Assembly: GCA_000320545.1 (NCBI GenBank)
Contig: ADNK01000822.1
Span: 1-22,480, forward strand
From: Bigelowiella natans CCMP2755
Lineage: Eukaryota > Cercozoa > Chlorarachniophyceae
Reading direction: 5' to 3'
DNA length: 22,480 nt
In this document: positions 11,132-20,769 of the stretch, piece by piece
Numbering within the stretch: position 1 is the first letter of the stretch
How the letters are laid out: each line of letters starts with the position of its first letter
Translations under genes and position numbers: made by a program
Notes under the pieces: generated by a model
What the model saw: the letters and a program-made list of their open reading frames with translations, nothing else
Databases searched by the model: none
Told to the model about the DNA's origin: nothing

Positions 11132-14100
11132 TGTGCATTTTGTGCTTGAATATTTTGGATGATAGTAGATGAACGTGCGGAAAGATCAGTATTGCAATGT
11201 TGATACTCTTAGGAAAGTGAAATAAGGCATGCTGCTTCCGCTTTTAAAACTTCAAAATTGACGCTACCGTCGGTTCGTCGAGTGTCCCTTCCCACTCATA
11301 CTCAACCTTGTGTACCTATGATTACAGCGAAAGACAGATGTTGAGGGGAGGGCAATATATCGTGTTGCCTTCTGACTACCTCCAACACGTTAAACCCAAG
11401 CTCCTTCAATCGGTTCTTCAGATCCTTTTTTCGAAAGTGTTGTGTTCGCACGCCACTGATGGGGAAAACTCCCTAATACGATAACATGTTATAAAACAGA
11501 GCGAGCTAAATGAGAGGGAGGGGGAAAGAGAGAGATATAGAGAGGAACTGGGACCATTGCAAGAAATGTGGCCTATTTTGGTACTAGTATTGGAAGTATA
11601 AAACAGCGATTTACTCCACCAGCCAACGATCTATATTTTTCTTTCACTTACTCTCTTTATCTCTCTATTCCTGGTGTGTATGTGCGTGCGTAAAGTTACT
11701 CTTTGTGCGTCCTGGGGCGTGACTTTCGGCTCCTTTTTGGTTTTTATGTCACTCAACTTGATTCCTGTCATGTTGAAAGTAAGATATAGTTGTATACGAT
11801 GGAGATGCTTGCTGGATGCAAAACCTCTCTCTTTAATCCCCTTCAGCCAGTCAAGCCTCCGCTTCCCTATCAATACTGTCAATATTTGCGACCGTCAGTC
11901 GTAATCTATCATCATCGTCATCACATCCCATCGAAAACGGCTTAGAATTACCGTGTGACTCCACGGACGGCACTACCATGAACAGGATGCCTCCAACCTG
12001 TAGAGTCCGGCGAATCTGCCAGCACAGTCAAGCTTAGGGAAATGATCTGAGGCAATGGAATCACATATCTCCCCGAATGCAGGGAGGCGAACTAGAGTGC
12101 CAAAAACAGGCATTTTCTGGCTGCTTCATTGCTATGCAGTCTGCCGAACAATCTACACGACTACTCCATTCTCTCCTCCACGGAATGTAATACCGCTGTA
12201 CTTCGAATCTAACTAATTTTCCTTGAAAACATTATAAACTCCTCTTTTCTCCCTTCCCCTGGCTCCAAAGACGAGACGGAGGAAGAATATGTTTACCTGC
12301 CGGATGATATTGACCCTGACTTTGAGATCGGGTGAAATGAGCACATTCGCGCACGTCGCAAACGAAGCACTGTAGATACCTTTGGGGGGGGGAAGCAGGA
12401 AAAGTAGGCCTTATACATTCACTTTAGGGAGCAGGGAGAGACAGGTTATTATCATTCTGTCTATGTGCAAACTTCTTTCCTCTCTCATCACTTCTCCCAC
12501 AACCTTTCCTCCACAGGTCTGTGTGGGCTAGATCGGCGTGGATCACTTTCACATCTTTGAGGCCATTATCCTACATCGTATCGGTGGCGCACACGCGGTA
12601 TTGTACGGGCCGTGGTTAGTAATTGAGGGATATCAGTATAAAAAAAAAAAGAAGAAATCCAAACACGGGAATCAGTCGAGCACCTTGCACATTTTTCGAG
12701 CAATTCTGCACGCCTGTAGTTGTTGTCACAATATAGCAGCGTCATATAATGAATGATTCGAAGAGAAACAGAGAGAATGCGCTTGTTTACCCGTTTACTG
12801 ATGTCCAGCCCTATCGTTGAATCGAAGACCCGGGAGAGGTGAGGAAGCCTGGCAGTAGCAACGAATACAAAAAGTGTAAACCTTGTGCACTCAGAATGCA
12901 CACAAACACACACACACAGAGAGAGAGAGAGAGAAAGAAAGAGAGAGAGAGAGTATATTATATTATATATATATATATATATATAATATACACATTTATA
13001 TGTGTGTGAGAGTGAATGAGTGTCTATTTGCGAGTGAGAGAAAGGAAAAAGAAAAAGAAGAGAGGGTGGAGGCATGGGTAAAATATTTGGGTGTTACCAC
13101 TTTCCAACGCCGCACCCAAAGTCAACAGTTGTCAGTTTGCTGAAAGTTGCATTTTTATATTAGATGGTTACTGACGGTTCTTTCTGACCTCTTTGTGTTT
13201 TTGTTTCTCCTTCTCCATTCATCATCATGATGAAGACACATGTTCGATCGTTGTAGTAGTAATCAACGATTTTTTTAAAATACTATGTCCTGTTTGCTCC
13301 TCTTAGATTACAGGAAGAGCAGGCCAAATTTGCTACCTGTTAGCTCCCTTTCTCTCCTAAATCATACAGAAATATCAAATTAATTAAGAATTTACTACTG
13401 TGATATATGTCATTGATTTTATTATTCAAAGCTGCTGGGTCTCAGCTGTTCAGGGTTTATTTTCAATACGACTTCAATTTTGTGATATCTCCATTTGAGA
13501 AAGATATGGGAATTATTTATGAGTCTACTTACAGATTTCATCATCTCAGCGTATTCCTCCAACTTCTGCCGTATGATCTGATTTCGGTCCTGGAAGAGAC
13601 GCTCTATGAACATCGTGCTGAAATTATATTAGTTTTGCATGATCACCTCCTCAAAATTATCGAGAATCTCATTGTCCCAATCCTTAGCAGCCTCATTCCA
13701 ATAGTCTTCGTTTGTGAAGCTGTCCGAGGAGGATTAAGCGAACATCATCACCGTGAATTGATGCGAAGAGTTTTCTTCAAATTGCAGTGGGGAGAACAGT
13801 GTTCGGAGGAGGGAAGGGTATATGTCAAATGTTCTGTTGTTGATAATCCATACTCATCACCTGGAAAATTGTGGGTTATCCATCTGGACGACAGCCTTGG
13901 GCCGTCTTTTGGAGGGCACTGTTCGAGATCTGGCGGAGGATTTCTTTCTTGAGTTTCCAGATCTTACGGAAGATAACGATGTTCTACGATTCGATAGCCG
14001 CGATGGTGGCCTCAATTTTCCCTTCCTCTGGTTTCTGCGATTCAAGTTGGTAGTCCATGGCATTAGTATTCAAGGCGTGTTGATATCATAAACTTCGGTC

Positions 14101-15118
14101 TACGGTTGAAAACGGGAAAGTGGGGAACTCAAGCCAAACGCAAACATGATATGAACGAAGATGACTTTAATTTTTTTGGAAAGTGTAGCTGGTGACCTAA
14201 TCTTATGTTTGCGCCGTCTAAAGATAGCAGTATCATTTGCGCTAAGTGAATGCGAGCTTCTCGCCGTGAGGCTGGAATCGTCGTTGCCCTGGGATGTTTT
14301 TGCAGGGAGTGAGTCTGCTCTTTTAAACCCTTTGGCCTCTGTACTCGAAGAAGATGACTGAGGCTTGACAGAACGGCTTCTCCTTAAGTGACGACGTCGC
14401 TGTATTATAACCAGGGGTAAACATCAGGTGGAAAATGGAAAAAGTAGTGCATGGAGGGTATGCTATTTTGACAAGAATTTCTTAATTCCGGATGTGCATG
14501 TGGATGTTGATACCAGAGGATTGGCAGTGAGTCTGCTAAATCGTAAAACTGATCACAACTTTACATTTTGCTTTAGAAAATTTCTATCAATGGTTTAAAG
14601 CTTACATGCGCTTTTCTGTTTGTTTCGCAGCTCGAGCGATAACTTTTGACTGGTAACGGGGGTCTCCGAGAGGATGCTGTAATGGAAGTTGCGGGTCTTC
14701 GAGGGATGTACTTCATTGCTTTCTGGCCTTGGAGAGATGGAATATCCAGGACTCCTTCGGCAGAGAATCGCTCTCTTCGTTTTGAAGAGGTGGTACTCGG
14801 ATTGACATTGTCAGCTTCTGTAACGGATGCTGCCCTCCTTGTTCCTAAACGAAACTTTCGGAAGGAGTTGAGAATGGATTGCTCTTGAGTACTTCCTTGG
14901 ATCTTCCTAGCCATAAGTGAGGAACTCCGCGGTGTGGGGGGCACGCGTGCCCCATTCATCATTGTATTCAGAAGAATCGAAGCACCCTTTCGGGTTCCTC
15001 TTGTCGGTTGAGTCTCTGTTTCGTCCGTTATTCTGCGACAACGCACGAATGCTCCAAATTCGCATCGATTTTCATCCTGCGACAACACACATTCCACGTT
15101 TTTTGGCACTTGCGACAT
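10945..15118 (-). CDS. Class I SAM-dependent methyltransferase with long basic Ser/Arg-rich N-terminal extension, 16 exons
   Basis: Exons (minus strand), every phase consistent: 15118-14606, 14399-14197, 14034-13861, 13719-13647, 13589-13533, 13356-13337, 13139-13098, 12848-12791, 12570-12504, 12379-12297, 12015-11952, 11866-11798, 11630-11615, 11455-11380, 11315-11268, 11085-10945 (TGA). Product about 567 residues. Residues 1-296 are low-complexity, basic and Ser/Arg/Pro-rich (RRRHLRRSRSV, GNSRKKSSARSRTVPSKRR) and probably disordered. From ~298 a Rossmann methyltransferase follows: YWNEAAKDWD lead helix, motif I TVDFGCGVG (~351-359), acidic IGLDIS, VIHADLA, then GGILFMVVPS, DGVRTQHFRKKDL and the GPYPFDWLVVSRK end strand. 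The substrate cannot be told. The start is uncertain: the frame is open back to a TGA near 15181, and three TTGTCGCAG acceptor-like sites sit there, so more 5' exons may exist. Weak points: donor 14197|GTCACC, and the 16-nt exon at 11630-11615. Confidence 0.85.
11095..11128. repeat. (GT)n microsatellite in the last methyltransferase intron
   Basis: GT run close to the 3' splice site of the final exon (11085-10945, minus strand). Confidence 0.9.
12905..12990. repeat. (CA)n-(GA)n-(TA)n compound microsatellite in a methyltransferase intron
   Basis: Three dinucleotide motifs follow one another within the intron 13097-12849. Long minus-strand frames across it (Leu/Ser and Tyr/Ile runs) are repeat translations. 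Confidence 0.9.
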
Positions 15119-15251
15119 GAAATTCAGGCGTCGTTTTCGGTTTTCGGGACAGGCCGAGGCTTGAGCACTCCAACAATCTCAGACAAACAATTGCCTTGTC
15201 ATTTGCTCCTGCGACAACCCATCATTAAATGTCGCATCTCGAAATGACACG

Positions 15252-16230
15252 TTGCCTCAACCCTCAGCCTCAAAACCCACAGCAGAGAATCTGGTTGCAT
15301 GGTGCGCCATGGTGGTCAATGTGGGAGATGTTTGCAAGGCCTACGAGTTCAATGAACGAACATGCATGCATCTTGGACGAGGCGAAGGAGAACAATCGAA
15401 TGGTGAAGGATCTGAAGAGATGCTTCGGTCTCCTGAAATCTTCAATGTGTGAATGAATCAAGAATCTGCACAACTAGACAAGGGGACCTGACCCAATGAG
15501 GAGTCTCAACAGAAACGAAGGACTGTTTTGATGAGGTACGAGAGTTTGTCGTGTCGTTCCAGGGACAGGGCTGGTTCAAGAAATGCTTTTGGAAGCGGCC
15601 CAATGATGAATCCAACATGCCAAGTCCAACCACCTGATGGAGCTGACACTCCGCATCAACGACCTCGATCCAGACCGACCTTCTCGTTGACCTCAAACGT
15701 TGCGAGGAGGAGCACCGCAAATTCTGCGACGAGGCCATTGATCGACAGGGGCAAATTGCCAAGAACAATCACCAGAGGAGCTAGGTGATGCCACAGGCGG
15801 GTTCGGAGTCGTGCATCTAGCTCATGCAACGTGTAAGGATGGATGTGGATGTCGCCATGCATGAAAGAGTCCAAAGTTTACTCAAGTGGCTCCATGCAGG
15901 GCCTGAAGGATGTGGAATTTTTGAAGAACGAGCTCATCACATTGGCCACCCTTCGGCACGAAAACCAAGTTCTGTGTGTTTGGAGACAGGGGGGGGATGG
16001 AACCGAGTGTCTTCATTGTGATGGGTCGATGGGCTGATGGGCCACTCTGGCACTGCTCCCTCGGGAGCTTGAGCGATGTGGTTGGGCATGATGGTAGCAA
16101 TCGATTGAAATCTAGAGAGTGCATGGATTTGAAGAACGTGGAGGCTGGATGGAAAGAACTCCCCGATGTGCTTGAGATCTGGCTAGCTGGGGAGTTTCTT
16201 CGCATGCATTGCAATGTAGAAGGCTTGTCG
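15252..16230 (+). pseudogene. Decayed protein kinase with MLKL-type four-helix N-terminal domain
   Basis: Recognisable pieces lie in order but in shifting frames with in-frame stops and no splice sites that would rescue them. N-terminal helical part: DVCKAYEFNERTCMHLG (from ~15324), CFDEVREFVVSFQGQGWFKK (from 15524), MELTLRINDLD (15637), then QTDLLVDLKRCEEEHRKF (15671). These match the helical-bundle pattern that precedes many protist TKL kinases and resembles the MLKL N-terminal domain. Kinase part: Gly-rich loop ELGDATGGFGVVHLA (15778 on), beta-3 DVAMH (VAxK with His for Lys, 15848-15862), alpha-C FLKNELITLATLRHEN with Glu at 15930-15932, beta-5/hinge EPSVFIVMGRWADG (16000-16041), then GSLSDVV. 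No HRD or DFG is found after about 16230, so the catalytic half is lost or unrecognisable. At least four frame changes and two TGA codons (near 15450 and 15490) rule out a working gene. It is head-to-head with the methyltransferase gene, about 130 bp apart. Confidence 0.75.
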
Positions 16231-16795
16231 AATTCTTCAAATTCTAGTTCCTTTTGCGAAAATTGCTGCATGTCACTTCGCACAGCACGAACAGCACAGC
16301 TACGCATTTGTCAGCTGTCAGAATGCAGCTTGTCTGCGGTTGGTGGGTCCGGCAGATCTGAGGAGAAGCATCTGCGGATTCCGTAGTATATTGAGCTTGT
16401 GGACATTGCCAACGTTCATTCATTCATTCATCAATTTTGATGAGAGGCAATGGATCGCGTACTCACAGGCGACATTACACGTCTAGACGTACAATGACAT
16501 TGTAAAGATAATGAATGCATGAAAATATCTAAGCAGGTGGTGTTAGCATTGCAAATTCGGGAGCTCTTGTCATATTTCAGCTGCGCTTCACATTTACAAG
16601 TTCACTATCATTTGAGCAATAGCCCTGGACGATTTACACTGCGACTGCGTAAAGACATAACAATATCTAGATGTAGCACAGACATAGATTTAGGCACCAG
16701 CTAGCCAGATGTTGTTAAGGCGTACCATATATAATTTTACATTGCATCGTGTTAGCAGGATCGAGAACGCTTTGCTGCAGATAATACAGCAGATA
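16231..16795. other. Spacer between kinase pseudogene and CFAP100 3' end
   Basis: No exon can be supported. An open plus-strand frame runs to about 16386 in continuity with the kinase remnant but shows no kinase motif. The short tandem CATT repeat at 16414-16430 is the only repeat seen. From 16500 the sequence is AT-rich and would be the 3' UTR side of CFAP100; no AATAAA was found on the minus strand. Confidence 0.4.
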
Positions 16796-18442
16796 TTACA
16801 GATCATCCTCCATAGTGAAGAATTTTCGATACTCCGCTGCCTCCTTCGGCTCCCTGAAGGAATTCTTTCTATTCTTGCTATTTTTCGATTTCCTAATGCG
16901 GTTGATGGGCCTCGACCGCGCCATGAGCATTTTCCCAGGAGGCTTGAGGTTTGAGACCATTCTTGCGAGAGCTTTTTGCTTCCTCTCTTCGTTGAGGCGC
17001 AACGCCTCTTCCTTTTTCTTTTGCACGTGTATCTTCCTCTTATTTAATTCGTTACGCTTTTCAGCCTTAGCCCTATCAGTAGGGTGCATGGCGTCCGCCC
17101 GTAGGAGTAGCTTGTCCATCCAGCCCTCCACGTCTTTGAGCTGCTCCAACACCTCGTGAGAAGCCATAGCGTTGGGAGGCAATAGTATGTTATACATTGT
17201 GTTTACGGTCTCTGATATACGCTTTAGCAGGCGGCGTGGGTCCACCACCCGATCGTCTTCTCCTACAGCTACTTGGTCCATCACGGAGATTTTCTCCGTT
17301 TGGATAGCGAGCTTGGCGCTAAGCTTCTTTATCGACGCGTCGATCCCCATCTCCTCCTCCTCAAGAGAATTCTTTTTCCGTGTGTATATATCCTTTAGCA
17401 CCTCAAGCTTGTGCTCAGCCTCCTGGAGCCGCGATATCGTGAAAAGATTTTCCTCCTCCTGCTGCTTGAATTGTTCCATCATCTGGGAGACTTTCTCATA
17501 GTACATCACCTCCTCGATCTCGATATCATCATCTTGCACATGTGGCTCTTCGGCGAGGATCTTTACGACCTCTTCCTGTCTCTTCTTAGCATTCTGCTCA
17601 ACTACGTCACCTGGAGTTAGAGAATCTAGGAATTTTTTGTACGTTTTTCGTTTCTTCAGGGCAGCCCGCTTTTTCTTAGTCTCCTGCTCTGCCTTCTGAA
17701 TTGCCGCGCATAATTTCTGCACCTCGGTGCCCTTCAATTCCAACTCTAAATCCGTTTTCTCTAACTGCTCTTGCAAGTCCGCCACTTGTGCGTCAATCTC
17801 GCGTATAAACGCATCGAACCGCATTGCGTCCTCTTCTAGAAGCACCTACGAAGATCGATGATGAAGTGAGATAGATAGCGAAAGAAAGCGTGTGGGGTAT
17901 CACATTCTGCTCTATCTTCTTCACATCCGAAAGGTTGAAACAAAGCTTCAGATTGCTGTTAAACCACATCTGACCTGGCTTTGGTGGAGCGCCTCCTCTT
18001 TGAGCCTTGCCTTTTCCTCAAGCGCTTTCATCTCGGCTCTCTTAGAGCGAATCGTCATATTTGCTAGGCACAAACTACGTTTTTTATGGATGTAAGTATT
18101 GATCCCCTGCTGCGTTTTATACTCCATCGCTTTGGACTTCGCATTGCGGTATGATTTCTCCATAAGCCGTCGGCGTGATTCCCTACGCGCGGGCAGGATA
18201 TTACTCTTGACAACTTGCCTTGTTCTCGCTACCTTTGGCCCTTTGTCCATAATGCCGAGCTTGTTAAAGGCCTTGCGTGTCTCCATGTCGCTGAGACGGT
18301 GGTTGTTAGATATCGAGAATCGTCTCTCTTCCTTCGTCAGGATGAAAGGGTTCTGACTTATGTCAAATCCGCCCCCCTCCATTTCCTGTAGCTGTGACGA
18401 GGAAGAATGGGAAGTGTTGTGGAAACCATAATGTCCCGACAT
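16796..18442 (-). CDS. CFAP100: Cilia- and flagella-associated protein 100 (coiled-coil, DUF4200)
   Basis: Axonemal coiled-coil protein; in Chlamydomonas the homologue (FAP100/MIA1) pairs with FAP73 in the MIA complex that links the I1/f inner-arm dynein to the doublet. Two exons: 18442-17975 (156 codons) and 17845-16796 (349 codons plus TAA), joined in phase 0 by a 129-bp intron with a GTCAGA donor and CGTAG acceptor; product 505 residues against ~600 in human, from memory. Seen: N-terminal NPFILTKEERRFSIS (an NPF...F.LS element typical of the family), a basic helical stretch with RRESRRRLMEKSYRNAKSKA, then at the second exon the DUF4200 signature LLEEDAMRFDAFIREID followed by continuous coiled coil (LQEQLEKTDLELELKGTEVQ, KKKRAALKKRKTYKKFLDSL) to about residue 400, and a Lys/Arg-rich tail. 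Unlike its neighbours it has one intron and no microsatellites. Other DUF4200 proteins (CFAP73, CCDC38, CCDC42) are alternatives; the NPF head favours CFAP100. Confidence 0.8.
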
Positions 18443-20769
18443 TGCAGCAAATATACTGCAGCTATGACCTGATCACGAGGTTCTAATCAGCTTGATTGAA
18501 CCCAAAATAGACTAAAATCTTACACAAATTACACGACAACATGCAGATTTCTTATTGAGTAAAATTAAAGTAAAAATGAAGTGAGTTGACAGAGAAGCTC
18601 ATCACTTCCTCTGTTTAATGGTTTCTCCGGTTGTTTCGTTCGTTCGGAAACACTTCGGACTTCTATTAGAATCCACCTCGCTAACCTTACACCGTGGAAT
18701 CAAAAGATTGTTTCCCATGTTGAAGATCAACTCGAATACGGAAAAACAACATTCCAAAATCCCCTACCCTTCTCCATCTATCTCTCGCCTCAACCTGGGC
18801 TAGCCCCTGCACAAACCGTACTTCAGCTGGTGATGGGAAACGTGAAGTGATCGCAGTTTGACATTGAGGCTTCATAATATTGTTGTCGCAAGGAATAAAT
18901 ATAAGACGTTCTGATTATTCTTTGCCAATCGGTAAAGTTGGAAGGACGGCCCTGATTTCGATTACGGCGTCAACGGACTTTCGCAATGAATTACCAATGA
19001 CGTCCGCAATAATCATATTTTGACAGAAATGCATAAGGTTTATATATTGCGACAAAGAACACATGACAGTAACCGACAAGAAAGCCTACCTGGGCATCTG
19101 GAGGTAGAGAGGAGACCCCAGCCAGACGGACCCCTTTCATGTTGCGCTTCGCATGGCAGGCGCGGGGCCTCGTGCCCGTCAAGGTTCACAGTACACCTTC
19201 GGAACTCGTTTTATAACTTTTTCGCATATGGCACATAATACGCAATTGTTGGGACTTGATTGACGACTTTGGGCACATTATTAATGCGACAGTAATTCGT
19301 CACCGCAATAGCCCAATAGCGCACCATAGTATCCGTAGTAGTGGTACCATTCGTAGTTGTTGTAACTTTTTGTTGTAGTGGTAGGTAGTAGGTAGTAGGT
19401 AGTAATAAAAAAGTAACAGTGGTAGTGCACCTATTCTCGATAGAATTAGACGAGGCTGCAAACACAGACATAATATTCTCACATGTGCTGCAGGGGCAAG
19501 CTTGTCCGGTCCGAGGATTCGCAAAATTTAAACAAAAGAGTCACTCTGGTATTGATTCCTATCGTTATTGCACGACAAATATTTGAAAACCTATTAATCG
19601 TTGTCCCTCGATCCTTCTTCTGTAATGGCATGGCAGCACGTTCTTTAATGTAGCGACCGTCAACACCAAAATGCCCCTTTTCTCTGGCCACTGCTTAGCT
19701 TTTATGTCTTTTCCAGGATACAAGAAGAGGATCAAAATATCGAAATACGGGAATTTCAAACATAAAAAGTGCTTCGCTCATCACAACGCTGAACATTTAA
19801 GCGGGGCAAAGACCCTGAGCTTGGTAATATTAACCATTTATTGAGCGTGGAACACTTCTTTTTGGTGTTTTCCCCCTCTGACTTTGGAAGTGCAATACCT
19901 TAGGGGAAATGTAAGATGATCCATAAGTCAGCTAGAGTGCTTATCAAAAAGGGGCTTCCCCATGGATGCTAGGAGAGAACTCAGAACGTTCTGGATAATG
20001 AAAGTTAAGCTCTGAGTCGAAGAGAAATGCCGCGTTTTGATGGAAATTCATTGGCGGTAAGCTAGAATTTGGGGTGTTTATGTGCACGCTGTGTCCAATA
20101 ACTTACCATGAATTGTTGTGTGTATCGTTCATCCAAGTTCATATCACGTGCTGGCCCAACCGTCGTTTGCGCGATTACATATACATAGATGTGTGTGAGA
20201 CGGATGTAATGAATAAATCAAATTCGTTGAATGGTCAGCCTAATGTAGCTGTGCAAAACTGTGGCTGCAGTATTTAAATTATTTTTGTTAGTTTCTGCAA
20301 TAGATGTGCGTACATAAGTACAAATGCAAAAGTTGGCTACTTTGTGACGAGCAACAAGCGATGCCTGGATGTGCGCGGTTTGGAGGTTGCTAAGCATTAT
20401 GCTACATGTGTATGTGTTACAAATCCCAGGCGCATCGTCTACATCGATCGTATGTGGTGCAAGCGAGACGTAAATTACATGTAGCCGCAATATTAATGTG
20501 AATCGACCCTTTAACATTATAATAGATATATAGAGCGCGCGGGTCGATACAGCGTAGCATTTGAAACAGCGAGCGAGTTTGTATGAGCATTGCTGTGCAG
20601 GTTTGTTGTGCGTGCTTCGGACGTACCGCGTCAAATAAAGCAAGTCATTATGTGTTCTAATGTGATTGAGAAGGTTGCATTCTAGCTTAGATATTTACGT
20701 TCTGACTCAAAGCGAAATGTATATATAGTTATCCAGGGTTTACATCCTATCTAGCTATAACTCTGCTTT
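18443..20769. other. 2.3-kb region without a supportable gene
   Basis: It includes the CFAP100 promoter side (from 18443) and the 3' flank of the right-hand gene. Open frames are short and lack family motifs and splice partners. Small tandem GTAGTAG/GTAGGTA units lie at 19376-19403. On the minus strand at 19740-19560 two frames look mildly protein-like (for example FGVDGRYIKERAAMPLQKK) without a match I can name. A GC-richer patch at 19085-19195 shows no tRNA or rRNA fold. Confidence 0.5.

Noticed and set aside
12566-13075. 169-codon minus-strand open frame
   Set aside because: Only its piece 12848-12791 is coding (a methyltransferase exon); the rest is (TA)n, (GA)n and (CA)n intron repeat.
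13422-13613. Minus-strand reading continuing ...EEYAEMMKSV to a TAA near 13422, with a possible intron to an LRPSSFE end
   Set aside because: It would end a protein just before the SAM-binding motif. The GTAAGT donor at 13532 joins in phase to the exon 13356-13337, which leads straight into the TVDFGCGVG motif.
13600-14100. In-frame TAA and TAG codons at Gln-like places, hinting at a variant genetic code
   Set aside because: The TAA lies in a 57-nt intron. The TAG is in the wrong frame: the frame demanded by splice phase (LRPPSRLSNRRTSLSS) is open. OGDH and CFAP100 use standard stops.
15656-15874. Hydrophobic minus-strand frame (LAPLVIVLGNLPLSINGL) resembling a membrane segment
   Set aside because: It is the complement of the charged helix DLKRCEEEHRKF in the pseudogene; antisense of Glu/Lys-rich helices reads as Leu/Phe-rich.
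15882-16307. 141-codon minus-strand open frame
   Set aside because: It is antisense to the kinase remnant, shows no motif, has no splice partner and contains no continuation toward the methyltransferase gene.
19085-19200. GC-richer patch checked for tRNA or rRNA
   Set aside because: No acceptor-stem pairing, T-loop consensus or rRNA-like core was found.
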